Positions 35,106 to 48,034 of a stretch of DNA of 64,000 nucleotides are shown here, piece after piece. Source of the DNA: Gymnogyps californianus. Its lineage: Eukaryota > Chordata > Aves > Accipitriformes > Cathartidae. Within the stretch, counting starts at the first letter, position 1. The number at the start of each line of letters is the position of its first letter. The notes below the pieces were generated by a model. It saw only the letters and a list, made by a program, of their open reading frames with translations, did no database searches and was not told the origin of the DNA. The stretch covers positions 13,251,001-13,315,000 of the forward strand of contig NC_059478.1 in NCBI RefSeq assembly GCF_018139145.2, written 5' to 3'. The translations under genes and the position numbers were made by a program.

Positions 35106-38100
35106 AATTGTTTCCCTCCTTTTCCATAAGAAGTGCCATCCTCTCTGAAAGGTCATCATCTAGGAACTTTACTGATCATCATTCTGCAGTACATAGCTTG
35201 ATTGATAAGTCTGATTCAGGCTGTAGACTATGAAGTACAGTTGTTTTTTTTTAAATCTGTAAGCGCTTGCTCTTTGCTAAAACCCAACAATGTGTGTGTG
35301 CATTCCTTTTTTTTAAACCACAGTGCATTTTAGCACAATGTGTTAGTGTTACCGTTGTGTGAATTTGACTTCTTAAATCTGCTTTTATTTTTAAACATCC
35401 TGTCACGGAAAAACTTTATCCTCCATTTAGTCACAAAAGGATGCTTTGGGGTTTTTTTGTTTTTTGGTTTTTTTCCTCTCTCATTTAACATTAGCTTAAC
35501 ACTATTAGTTTTAACAAGATTTTCACTCTTATATCAGGCGACAATGAATCTCTTCTACCTTAATGATGTATTGTTGAGATTTGAAATTGGGGTCTACAGT
35601 CAAGTAAGAATGCCAGCTTCCTACGGCTGGGAAAGGTTTGGGTTCTGCAGGTTTCTAGATTGACCTTTATAGAGACGTTTACGGCAATAATCACATTAAC
35701 ATGGTATTTTAGATAGAAGTCAGAGAGTGACTCTGTTACTCCCATCCTCTCTGTTGTCTTTTATTTCCAGTAAGGCTGTCTGGCCAAACCCACTTTGAAA
35801 AGTAGTGCATTTAATTTCCCTTAAAAAAAAGAATGGGAAAGATTAAAAAAAAGCAAATAATTTTTTTCCTTGACAGCTGCCTATAGCAATGTCTTTCATA
35901 AAGTTCCCTTTCTTTATTTTCACAGAAGGAAAGCAAAGACTCAAGCAAGAACATCTTAATCACAAGATGTAGAATGTAGTAGTTTTCTGAATGGGATCTT
36001 AGCTCTGTCCAGGCCTGTTTACTGCAGTGGTTTCCAGCTGCTTCCCTCAAAAGTATTCTAGGTGAGAGACATATCATTAGGAAGCAGTTGCACATGTAAA
36101 ACTAGAATTTGTAGTGATGTTTACATTTCCTTGTCCAAGAGACTTGTAGTAGTATCTTTGACTGTGTGCACACATAAATACATATATATGCATATGTAGT
36201 CTTCCGCTCCCAACTGTTACTTCTTAAACTCAGATTCTTTTCATTTTCCTTGTAGATATGTTAGAATTGCCTGTTCTTAAATAACATGGTAAACTGTTAC
36301 GAGTGCCATTTTATAAGCTAATTGGAGACTACAGAAAGAAGAAAAAAAAAAAAATCTCTAAACATTGATGGACCTGGCTGGTCAAACTTTAAATTTTCCT
36401 ACCCGTATTAGTTGAACAGAAGACTTCATTCTTCTGGGAAGACAATCAAATGCTTCTTCACCCATGTGAATTACTAAATTGACAGAAAGACACCAGAGGG
36501 GGAGTGTATACTAGCTAGTTAATAGGTGCTGGACAGAAAGAATTAATTTGAAGAATGCTTCATACAAAACCAATGACATCAAATCTGCTAACCCCAAATG
36601 GTACATGGGAAGAAATTACTTGGATCCCTTTATTTTCTATATTTATTTTTTAAATCATATAATCTCTATACTATCAGTACTATATATAAGACTGTAATAC
36701 TGTGAAGGATGCTGGCTAAATGGTTTACATGAACATTCTGAGCTCAAGTTTGGATAGACTGTCATCGGTATTATTGTTTATTCAGATTGGTTTATGTTCT
36801 AATCTTACTTACACTTATGCAAATACAAAAGTTGATATAAATGAGACCAAACCGTGAATGGTTAATTTTAACTAGTTTTCTGCTTTTAAAATACGAGATA
36901 TTCATAGAAGTACTTAAAAAGAAGTCTTATTTCTCTCCTTTCACCTCACCTCACCTTTAGTAATAGTATGTAACTTAGTGATAATCTGAGGAAACCTTGA
37001 AGCTGTCTGATTTTTCAGAGGGCAAGTGGTCTTCCTTTGACAAAAGTCTGAGTGCCATGCATTGCCATGAGGCAATCTTGAAAAATCTTAATCTTTATTT
37101 AGAATAACAAGCAATTTTGCAGTGTTCATGCAGTTGTAGCATAAAACCTTGTAAAACCAGGTATGGTTCACAAGATGTGAAGTGTGAAAATGAACAGTAA
37201 GATATGAAAGAACAAAAATGCTTGTATTTTGCAGTTCAGCTGTCTTCTAATGAGCAATTCAATTAAGTTTGGCCTTGTTAAGTAGATGCTTGAAAAATAA
37301 GTCAAGTGATGCAGTAATTACGAACACAGAAAAACAAATCCCTCCCTCTTTTAAATAGCAATCAAAATATTTATGTGGAGCAGTTGTTATTGTGGAGCTT
37401 TTTATACATATTCTAAAATCTATTTTAAAATCATTTGGCAGCTAAGTCAAGAACTCAGTGTGCAAAAACACAGAGTTGGGAGGCTTGAGGAGGTATTCAA
37501 TGCAAATCCATCAGTATCTCAGTTTCAAGACTCCACAGGGGAATGATTTAAAGAGTATGTAAGTTTACAATAGCAACAAATTATACTTTTACCAAATTGT
37601 AAGCAAATTGAGCATAAAAAGTGAATAATGACATTTCACACTGTGTATTTGTTTCCAATTAATACAGAAAACTTACCCAGCTCTAAAGTAATAGGTGATA
37701 CTTAAGTTAGACATTAATAATGAAAACTGATTTCTGGACAGTGCATTGTACATCTGATCATGAGAACACTCGCTTTAGTTAATTGACAACTTACTGGGTT
37801 CCCCTCCCGCCCCCCTTTTGTTTTACTGATGGTCAACAATTTTTCTCTAGGACAGCAACGTTAAGGGAAAGAGCAAGAGCAAAACGTAAGAGACACTGTC
37901 TACAGTGTTCTACAGAGTGGCATTTGGTTAAACTTCAGTAGTGTCACAGGAGTTGATAGCTCATTTACCCATTGCCATTTGGAATTTGTAAAGCAATCTG
38001 CAAACAACAGCTTCTGTCCATGTAACTTGTCTGTTTTGTAAAATTCCACTTGCTTCAGGAATGTGAAAGAGTTGGTCTTTGGTTTATCTCCCTTTGTCTT

Positions 38101-39303
38101 TCTCACTGTCACTAGTGGTCACTATGGAGCACGTCATTCAGTTTCATTCAAACTTATACCTGCTTTTGTTTGGCAAGGCACGGGGCGGCATGGTCATGTG
38201 ATCCTGGAATGAAACTGAAGAGCTCAGCTGAATGGGGCCCTGATCAAAGCTTTGAGTTTAGGCTCAAACTTCACTAGGGAAAACAAAGCATCAGAATGAG
38301 GTTGCCTTGAAAAGGAGGGGAGAGGAGGTGAGCTGGGCAGTTCTTTCACTGGGGACAGTGGAGCCTGTCCCTGTCAGAGCTTTATTGAGCATCACCTGTG
38401 AAAAATCTGAAAGTCTAGCCTGTGCTCCATCTAAGAGTTACATGGTGGAGCAAGAAAAATCAGCTGCTCTTCATTTGGCATCCTCCTGCCTCACACTAGG
38501 AAAAGCAGTGTACTACACCTTTTAATGCTGGTTTACCTCAGGGAGGAAGTGGTAAGCCCATGTGGAAAAATGTCTAGTTGGAAGAGCTTCAGGCAGTAAT
38601 GCTAGACTGCAGCAGCAGAATCTACATATTTCAGTAAAAAATTTAAATGTGCTACTAAAGGATTTTTGCCCTTCTGCTTTGCATAAAGTAGCATCTCTTT
38701 ATTGTGAACGTTGTAAACTAACATTCCTAACTTAGAAATCAATTTCGTCAGTGTAGCTGTAGTGCTACCAACTACAATTTTCTTACAGATTAGTTCAATA
38801 GAAAGAAAGATAAAGTGTTACTACTTTGAAAACAAAAGCCAAGAACTGACATTTCTGAGATATACCGTATGCTGTAGTGCCTCTGTCATGTGGTTTATCT
38901 GCTTTCTGGCCATGTCAAGCACTTTCAGATGTGCAGAAGCCTATTTGGAGAAACCCTGCAGTAGATTCCACTGCCGTCATGCTTGAAAGTCCCAGATGAG
39001 AATTGAAAATCTTCAGACTTACGGGTGTAACTTCTCCGAGTAGAAGAGAAAGGTGTGAAATGCTCAGGAAAACGCTGTTGAACAGTAGCCTTATTCAAGG
39101 CTACGTTCACTAGCTTAATGTCTAAATTATGACTGCTTTTGTCTTTTGAGATACATGTGCGTGCAGCATGCTAGTACCATGTAATTGTACTGTTAATGGA
39201 ATGTATTCAAGAACCTCCAAGAGATGGGCAATAAGATCCGAATTTTACAAAAGAATCATGGAGAGTCAGATATGACAAAATCTGTGTTATTTAATCTTAT
39301 GTA
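35106..39303. other. Unique sequence, no gene seen
   Basis: There is no supported gene. It contains a G/T-rich low-complexity patch at about 35448-35475, a Y/R-alternating tract at 36163-36198, an A13 run at 36342-36354, three CACCT units near 36944-36957, and a C-rich tract at 37801-37815 (C4 T C3 G C6). Confidence 0.5.
37801..37815 (-). repeat. C-rich tract (G-rich on minus strand)
   Basis: On the minus strand it reads six Gs, C, GGG, A, GGGG. It is the third example in this window of a GGGGGGCGGG core. Confidence 0.85.
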
Positions 39304-39326
39304 AGGGCAAATTTCAAATTTGCCCT
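39304..39326. repeat. 23-base perfect palindrome
   Basis: AGGGCAAATTT at 39304-39314 and AAATTTGCCCT at 39316-39326 are exact reverse complements around a single C. It is a short cruciform-capable site. No known protein-binding site of this exact form comes to mind. Confidence 0.93.
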
Positions 39327-39762
39327 ATAGCTGTAATTGTGATGTAGGTGAGTATCAGGGCTCTGTGCGTGTGCACTTAATAATCAGTTCCATGGCTCTC
39401 TATAGATAGGATGGTGGACCAACTGGAGGTGGTTCACAACTTCTAGCCAGCTTCACAACAAAGCATTTGACTAATGTATGCAGGAGCTTTCCAGATGAAA
39501 ATATTGGACAGTCCCAGAGACTCCCTCAGGCAGCTCCTGCTGTGCATTGCCCAATTGATAAGAACTGTTTCTGTGCTTAAATGTGTTAATTAACATCCTG
39601 GGTGGAGAATCTGGCAGTTCCAGTAATTTCTCTGCAGCAGGAACTGCCTAGAATTGACCAGACTGAACATAAATAATATTAAGTAGTCAGTAGAAACTGT
39701 TCTGTGCTGATGTGGGATAGAGGAGAATCAGAGGCTGGAATTTAAAAGTAATGGTGACCATT
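39327..39762. other. Unique sequence, nothing seen
   Basis: No gene, repeat or signal that I can support. Confidence 0.5.
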
Positions 39763-39829
39763 AAAAAAAAAAAAAAAAATCCCCCAAACCAAAAAAGAAA
39801 CAAACACAAAACCCACCCAAAACACAACA
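39763..39829 (+). repeat. A17 run followed by an A/C-only-type tract
   Basis: A17 (39763-39779) is followed by about 50 bases made almost wholly of A and C in the style CCCCCAAACCAAAAAAG. It matches, in composition and arrangement, the minus strand of the tract at 56662-56794. It may be an expanded and mutated poly(A) tail. Confidence 0.85.
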
Positions 39830-42800
39830 GCTTGAGATACAGAGAGTAAGGTCTCATTGTTGAACCCCTTTGGGAATCACTATGAGAGTAATTTCAAAGA
39901 GACAGAAAAGCTTGCTTTGTGTAGGTGAGAGAAACAACTCAAATGGCTTGACTTGGTATGGCACATGTTGTAGGCACTGAACTTTGTACCTGAGTTTTAC
40001 TGACTCTATCATTTTCTCTGATCTGTACTTATTCTAATCACCCTTTATTATTTTTCTTATGCAAAGTGTTTCAGATTACTTAGATTTTATGGTAGTTCTC
40101 TTTTCCAAACATACCTTGCATTACCTCTGTGACTGTTGATTTCTGATCCTTTGGGAAGAAAATTACATAAAGTCTCTTATTACCAACATTGAATTGACAT
40201 CTTATTTGTATCATTTATTTCAATTGCAGGACTTTAATGTCATTTAAACAGCAATTATTTTCCCAATACTATATGTTACCAACTATGTAGGCAATACATC
40301 CTGCATTACAATGAATTCATTTAAAGAAAGATGATGCTGATCAGGGAAAGAATGTTTGCAGAATAATTTGGTAGAGTGGGGCTACCGAATGGATTGTTAG
40401 GTGGTTTGGGTGTTTCTGATCATGTGAAGTCAATGTAATGTTATTAAAATACTTAAGATAGGATAATCTGCACTAGAGACTTAATACGGAAATCATGTAT
40501 GACATGGGACTTAAATATAACTGAGTCCCTGACTGCTGTGCCAAAGTGTTTTGACACTACACTGAAGCATCAAATCCATTTGATTCTTGCTCTTTCTTCT
40601 GAAATTATTACAAAATACTGGTATATACAAATATATACTAGTGTATTACAAAATACTCTGAGCGCTTTGTTGCTAGGCACTGCCTTGAGCCTGATGGTAA
40701 GTTCCACGTGTATCATCAGATAGTTGAGATTTTTTTAAAAAATATAGTTCAATTTGTAAAGCAAAATTACTCTGTAGACAGTGATCAGGAATTGGAAGTC
40801 TCACTGTTATTAGTTATGCTTTGCTGTTTTCTCTGTGGACAGATTTTCACAGCTTTCTTTTCCACTGAGGAAGAAGAAAGCTGGTTAATGGAGAAGAACC
40901 TGGTTGTAAGGTTCAAACCTCATTGTAAGGATGCGTAAAGCACTTGGACAGTGACATAATTAATGGCAATAGCAGCAATGCCAGCAGTGATGTTAGAACA
41001 GGTGAGGAAAAGTAAACAGATAGTTGCTCCTCTTCTGTTTCCTTATGGGATGGAACGAGTGATGGAATCACCATGCTTCTCAGGAACGAACGGTGGAGGT
41101 ACTGTGTTTTACTGTCATGCATTTGGGTAGTTAATAACCAAAAAAAGTAAAGGGAGTGGAGTGTCCTGGAATTGCTGGGATTGGTTCAAACTGTGTAGGC
41201 CTTGTGGAGCAGCCTTTATCTGTGCAGGTGAGGTGGACAGCAGGTAAATAGCATTCTGCTGTCCTCGAAGAACTTGTCTGGTCAAATGCAAGTTGTTTGT
41301 GTGTGCGGGCTGAATAATCATACAGTTACATGTGGGTTACCCTTGGGCACAGCAATTATCTCTAGGCCCCGCACTAGTGACGTAATCGCCATAACTTTCT
41401 CAAAGAGGATGGTGCTGAAATGACACCTTTATTTTTAGATTTTAACACAGGCAACTTACATGCATCATACCTGAGGTTAACTTTCCTTCTGACGGTTGGT
41501 GAGGTATCTGACCAGACTGCCTTTTTCTGTCAATCCATGTTTTTATTTTTGGACTTTCTTGAGCAAAATATGCTGAACTTTCTAAAACGATCAATTTTTC
41601 TCATGAGTTATTACTGGAAGAAGGTGATAATTGTTTTATCAATACAAGACACAGTTGCATTTCAAATACCTTCAAAGTTAGTTATCTAATCACGATCTCA
41701 GGCAGCTTTGGTTATTGTTTGTGTTTGATTTTGGCACTTAGTGAGTTATTAGTAATAGATGTGTAATACTGAATAACTTCCTCCGCTCAGGAGTGGCAGG
41801 GCTTTAAGCCCAGCTTCCAGTGTGAGCCAGGCCGTGTTTTGGGCAGATATGCAGGAGGATTGCTGGGGAGGAGGATGACTGCCCCACAATCCACAGCCAG
41901 CTCTGGGGGTTGTCTTACAGCTGTCCTCCAAGAAGAAAATGAGAAGGTTCTCAAATAGCTGATGATACCCTGCCGTTTCCCTCACTCATCCGCTCTCGTT
42001 GTAGGAGATTCGTACGCTTGGCAGAACCAAGTGTTTTTTCCTTTCCTAAGGTAAAATCTCAATACTACTCTTAAATTGTTCCTAAAGACTTGTCCCAGCA
42101 GGGGCAGTGGGCAGGGACTCTGGGACTCTTTTCTAAAGGGTTCTCACTAGCTGGCATTTGGGCTTCTGAGGGGTGCCAAAACATTTGTCTCAAGTCAGTC
42201 CTTGTTTGTTACAGCAGCAAGTATGCTAGTGAAAGCAAAGCCTTCCATCCTTTGACCCAAAATCATGCTTTTTGAGGGCATAACCAATGTATCCATTTGG
42301 AAAACTTCCAGGTATTACTCTGCTATCTGTCCATGTTTATACAAATGAGAAAGTCTCTTGTAAACTATCAGAGTGTATACTTCATGTAGTAGGATAACAA
42401 TATGTGTACTCTCATCTAGACAAATACTCTTCTGTGATGATTCAAAGAGCAATAATGAAAAGTAAACCTGTTCAAAGTAAATGTGAATGTTTTAAGGCCA
42501 CTTAGGAAGCTTAAGGCACTAGTTTTTAATAGAAATAAGTACCAAAGGTGGTGTAAAAGACCAACCTGTTCCCCCAGCACAAAATAATTTGAGTTAGTGT
42601 TGGATAAGGTGACTGGAGGTACTGGAAGACAATGCCCAAAATAATGTCCATCTTTTAGAAAGATCTAGTTTTTGCATTGTTACTTAAATTGCTGATTTGG
42701 GGTTGTGGCGGTTGTGTCATTGATTTGGTGGAAGGAACTGCTTAGCATGCTCAGAATGACAGAATCCAGCATCTTAAAAGTGACACAAAGTAATGCTGAT

Positions 42801-44351
42801 TTGGCAGTGATGGGACTGTGTGCTGTAAGCATGGCTGACTAACCTTGTTCCTTCTCCGCTGTGCTCTATTGCTGTAAAGTCATTTGCTTTGGATAGTCAA
42901 GGTACAGCTGTTAAAGCTTAAAAGAAAATTATTTTTTTATTTTTTTTATTTACAAAACATTAATCTACCAAAGTTAAGATACATGATGGTTACTGACTTA
43001 TCTTCAGTGCTGTGTTTCAGCAACCATGTAGTAATGAATATATGAGGAACCATAAATTGGATGGCCTGTACTTGTCTCTGAGTGACTGTATATGTAATTC
43101 TGATATGCCCTTACCTGATTCTTTGCCTACTCAGTGCTCACTGCACTGTTGAGGGATGTTTATTTTCTTTTAGACTGCTTTATAAACTTAATTAAATGCT
43201 TGTAAATTATAATTATGAAAACGTCAGCCAGAAGGTTTAGGCACTGATGGAATTTGATCTTTCTGGACATACTAAATTTGATTTAAAATTTTGTTTTCAT
43301 CCTCTATATTTCCAGCACTTAAAAGTTGGACGATGTTTATGAAAAAAGGAGTAACCTAAAGCACAGTCTGGTAAAACTTAGGCTATCTGAAACTAATGAT
43401 AGAGCTTGGCAAAAACATTTATTTTCTGTGCTTAGTCACTCCAGCCTTAGCTCAAATCTGAAAATAAGTGTTGAATTTTCAATAGACATCTTTGGCTTTT
43501 CTTACTGTTCATGAAACAAAAACGAAAATAGAGAGCAAACAGCCATCTAAAATAAAAGCATGGGATAGATAGGGAAAGTTCGACCTGATTAGATTATATT
43601 GTATAGTGTATGGCTCAAGAATATCAGCAGCTATCAGCCTCCTGCTTTCAAAGCTTCAGCTCTTTCCATTTAAAAAATTATGAGCCATCTATGAAAACAT
43701 AAATTTCATTTTAGTAATTGATATAAGTCAGAGCTCATAATAAACCACTTGCAACCTAGGGTCACTTCCAAACAACTTACTGTGTGAATTGTAAAATGCA
43801 ATTTTTGAAAGAATTCCAGTTTCTTTTAGAAAATGAAGCAAAATGTACATACTTCTGTCTAAAATGAGTTTACATAGAGAGTTTGGGGATTTTCCCAGAG
43901 GAAATATCGCAGTAGTTTCATATTAGAGTTTCATGCCATACTTAAAGCCAACTTTTAGTGCATATCTCCATTTTATAGTCTTCTAGCTATTATTTTCAGG
44001 AATATAGACAAAAATGTTGACCCTCTCACTATTTAGAATGGACTGATTAGATTATATTTCTGCTTTCCATATTGGAATAACTTTTAGAACATTAAACATA
44101 GGAACATCTTTTATGCTTTTTTTAAGTTTACTGTGTCCACACAATTTCAATGAAATTCTATGTTAATTTAACTGCAGTTTGTATACATGAACTAAAAGAT
44201 GTGCTTTGCTTCAGTAAGGGCTGGAACTTTAACTGAATGGATTCCACGTATTTAATGAAAAGTACAGAAGGTGGATGCCACTACACTAGTCATTTGGTTC
44301 ATCTATCTGTTTCACAGGAAATAATTACCATGATGCAATCATAGATTTTTA
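39830..44351. other. Unique sequence, no gene seen
   Basis: There is no supported gene. A T-rich patch lies at about 42931-42952. A GC-richer patch at 41780-42000 carries a short minus-strand open frame (41749-41985) with no recognisable domain. Confidence 0.5.
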
Positions 44352-44512
44352 AGAACATAGAAATTTGTTTCTGGGTCAGACCAGTAAACTCCTGTGCCCC
44401 AGTGTGCTGTCTCCAGGAGCGGCATCGGGAAATGTTATCTGGTCTGTTTTCCTGGACGCTTTCTGCAGGCTATTTTCGTCATACTCTCCCAGCATCCAGC
44501 AAACTGCTTTAA
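44352..44512 (-). repeat. Old CR1-like 3' end (degenerate), probable
   Basis: The sequence AGAACATAGAAATTTGTTTCTGGGTCAGACC, then GTGTGCTGTCTCCAGGAGCGGCATCGGG and CATACTCTCCCAGCATCCAGCAAACTGC, resembles an interspersed repeat of sauropsid genomes. That repeat starts with 'aagaac...tgggtcagacc', continues 'cctgtctccgacagtggcc', and in reptiles leads into reverse-complement CR1 sequence. On that basis it is the 3' end of an older CR1 lineage in minus orientation. It is much more diverged than the other CR1 pieces here, and the right boundary is uncertain. Open frames across it are not coding. Confidence 0.6.
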
Positions 44513-45289
44513 CAGGAAGACTGAAAATCTGAACAACTTTTTCCGTTTTCCAAGACCAAAAATCACCTCCCAGATACTTTTCAGTCCCTTTCTCTGACAA
44601 TTTTTTTGACTTTTCATGGTCCTTCACTGTCACGTATATATGCCCCCTGTTTTCAGGGAGGGAGGAGACAACAGCACTGGAGCTATTTACACTGGCTAAG
44701 ATTTATCTAATGTCAAGTTAACTATCAGTTTGTGTGTTTTAATAGATCACTTTCAACATCACGGTGCTACTAGAGACTAGCTTCACTAATAAAGTAGTTA
44801 GATATTACATTTACTTAAAAACTCTATAATAACAGGAACAAAGAAATGCAAATGTTATCTCATTCTTTTCAAATATTTCAAGTAAATGGATGGACCAGCA
44901 TTTCAAAGACATGAAAATATTAGCCTGTTATTGTATTGAAGTGTAGCCAAATCCTTCATGCTGGAAACATTTAATACATTTGGATGGATACAGATACACA
45001 TACAGCTGTAACTGAGGATGATGCTATACAATGAGATAGAAATGGGAAGAATGACATAAAATATTGAAAATGAGAAGAGGTGTATTAAATATGGGGCAAA
45101 TCTTCTAGGAGCGGCTCATTCTTAAGCAGATGGAAGAAAAATTGGAGAAAGATAACTTAGCAGCTTCCAAAATAGCAACTCACATCCTCCTTTCCCTCTT
45201 GAATAAAGAATATTTTATTCATTTTCCTAGAAAAGATTTCTACTGATATGTAATGTTTAGGCTTTAATATACAGTTAGGAAGTACCGTG
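44513..45289. other. Unique sequence, nothing seen
   Basis: The first 130 bases may belong to the old repeat on the left. Otherwise I see nothing. Confidence 0.45.
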
Positions 45290-45790
45290 CTGTGGAGCCT
45301 TTTATTGGCTGGGTCTTCTTAATAGTAATGAATCAATACAGTGCTGACGGGGTGAGAGGGCTGTGCAGGCTGTATTGTTTGTGTAGCTGAAGGCCTGAAA
45401 ATGGTTTGGCGGGTTTTGTAGCTGTGCAATGGGAGTACAGGGAGCTCGAGAATGTGACTGATAAGCAGCCAGATAATAGACTAATGAGCAGAACGTCAGA
45501 AATACATCAAAAAGAAAGCAAAGGTTTACACTAGCCGTGTGTGGTCTCGAATGAGAAGCAGTGCAGAAAATATCCCAACATGACATGAATATAAGCATGA
45601 ATTGATCACATTGTGCTTTTAATGACTGGTGTGCATGTGCATGCTCAGCTTCTGAGCAAAATTAACTAATGTAAAGGGGTGTATGTGATAAGTTGTAGAA
45701 AATACAGTAGCAGGAGAAGTTTTTGATTAAAGAATTGATTACAATATATAAAGGTGAGGTGTGGGCTGCATTCTTTAGATTTGTTTACTG
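45290..45790. promoter_or_regulatory. Candidate non-coding regulatory stretch
   Basis: This is a repeat-free block with a dense set of developmental-factor-type words: TAATGAATCAATA at 45326-45338, ATTGTTTG at 45374-45381, TGATAAG at 45459-45465, AGATAA at 45471-45476, TAATGAG at 45482-45488, TTGATTAA at 45723-45730 and ATTGATTACAAT at 45734-45745. The composition is more balanced than the neighbouring AT-rich DNA. It has the texture of a conserved enhancer, but no conservation was measured. The minus-strand open frame 45302-45598 (98 codons) shows no domain. Confidence 0.22.
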
Positions 45791-47800
45791 GGTAGTTCAT
45801 TTCCCCTGAGAGCTACTGAATGACTTGTACAAAGTATGCAGCCTGCTTTCTGCCACCATTAGCATTTGGTTTAAGCATGATGCTGCTTTGGTCTGAAGTC
45901 ATATCTGGCTTTCAAAAGTTAAAAAATGGATATAAATTCTGATAATATTTTGATTTCTACATTTATAACAATATCTTCCTGTTTCTATTACTCTGTCTCT
46001 ACCAGAGACTGCTGCTTTGGTGTTTTGGGAATGGGAAAGAGAAGGAGGAAAGTGAATACCAGTGTGTACTCATTTTTGTTAGGCTGGAGTTCATCAGGTC
46101 CCAGCCCCCACCTTGAAGTATGGCCAAGTTTTGAGATTAGGTAAGGTTGCTCAGGGACAGTCGAGTTATGAATATCTCCAAGGATGGCTATTCCACCACC
46201 AGCATCGACACCTGTTTCACTGTTCCTTGCAAATATGTGTCTCAGTTGGTAAGCAGCCTGAGAAAGACACATCACTATGGGTTCTCCTGGTATGTTCCAG
46301 TAGTTTTCATTTCATGGATCTCTGAAGGAACTCACTCCTGGGTAATTAGAATCGTTTAAATGTTTGGAGTGGTTTATGTTGTTTACCCTTTTTACTAAAT
46401 GTCTTCCCTAAACAGGTGTATCCCTATTGTGTCTATCCTAAGCAGTTAAAAATCAGCTCATGCCTAAGTCTTTTTTCACTGGCTTATTTGGAGGGTGATT
46501 GGAACAAACAAACCTCCATTAAAATAGGATTTCCAGACTGTTGATAAAACTTTGTAGTTATGCAAGCTAAGAGAAGGATAATCAAATTTCATACTTCATG
46601 CAATAAGCTGATCTTCACTTCAGGAGTTCAGGAGAAAGTTTTCTTCAGATTTAAGCACTAAAGAACTGCTGATCTTCAGTTCCCTTGTAGATCTCATGTG
46701 TTAGGTTGCTAATAGATGAAAGCTGCTGTAATTGAAGGGTCTCATTAACCAAATCCTGGACTCTTTTTCTCATGTCCTTTTGCTTGTTCAGAGTAATAGG
46801 ATGGAATTTTCAGGCCTTTGTTCAATTTACCTTTATGTTCTTTGGTAGTGAAGGAAGTTCAGAATGTATCTGTGGCTTTTAATGAGTAATGCCAAGAACC
46901 TGCAGTAAGAAAGAGGTAGAAATTGAATACTGTATGTACTCATTCTGTATGCAGATTTAAGATTCCTGTAGGTGGCTTTTTAAATTTTAGTGTAAACCTG
47001 CAAAGTTGCATGAGTAAAATCTGCAATAAACAACCTTAAACTGAATTTTTATTGAGTTTAGTCTGAGCGCTCTGATTGTGTGGCAACACAAGAAGCAATA
47101 CCAGCCTTCCAAATGCTTTTGTGAGCATACCTTTTTGGACTGGCTATGCCAGGCAAGGTTGCAAGTGCCTTTTGTGCAGACGTTCGAGAGGCTCCTCCTC
47201 TGCTTCCTCCATGACACCAGTCATTGCTGCATCTAGTGAGATGACAGCACTGCTGCTTCAGTGGACTACTGAAGAACTAGCAGGTACTACTGTGTCTTCC
47301 AAACACACATCTCAAGGAGAGGGAAAGGAGGTGGTCAAGGCACTCTTCCATCTCCACAGTGGGCAATGAACCTGTTCAATTCTGAGCGCAGAAGATAGGC
47401 CTTGCAAAAAAGGATTCCCATGACACCTTGCATCACTGCATATCATGAACTGGTTGTTTGAATTTAAATGACAATCTTGAAACCTGTTATGTTCTCCAAA
47501 GCTGGAAGTGGCGAATTAGTATTGATTGGGAGTTGAAAATTCCGTCACAGATAGTTGATGTCATCTCACTAGATGGTGCTACAGAATCATTTTGCCTAAA
47601 GAGAGCAAGAACGTGCTTTGTGTGATGATTAATGGCTACAATATTTATGAGAAAAAGCTGAATTAGATGCTAGAATTCAGGTCTCAGAAAGTTATGGGTT
47701 TTCTACTTAAAACTTTTTAATGCATAATTGAATCTGAACTGTAATAAATAATTTGAGCTGAGGAAGAGTTGAAGTAAGAACTAAAAAGAGTGAATCGTCA
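45791..47800. other. Unique sequence, no gene seen
   Basis: Overlapping short frames on both strands at 45926-46359, and a GC-richer patch at 47080-47370 with a 97-codon plus frame, have no recognisable protein content. Nothing else is seen. Confidence 0.45.
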
Positions 47801-48034
47801 TTGTATTATATATTTAAGATGCAAATAATACACATTTTCAAAGCTGAGATTGAGGAATTAGATAAAATCAGACAGAAAATAAGGACAACAGAAAATGCAG
47901 AAGAAGGTGAAAACACGCTTCCTGTGAGCAAATCTTTCCAAGATTTTCATGGGACTCATGGTGCTGCGTTTGCTATCACCATGATGGAGATTGACTTTTT
48001 AAAAATGAAATATCTTGTTATGGAATACTGTTGA
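47801..48034 (+). other. Exon-like open stretch (weak)
   Basis: Within this plus frame the segment from about 47843 to 47908 reads as a charged, helix-like peptide (AEIEELDKIRQKIR followed by TTENAEE). It is flanked on the left by CATTTTCAAAG, which could be a 3' splice site with a poor pyrimidine tract, and on the right by GAAG/GTGAAA, which could be a 5' splice site. No family is recognised, and codon use alone does not prove coding. It could equally be chance or a fragment of a decayed processed copy. Confidence 0.15.
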
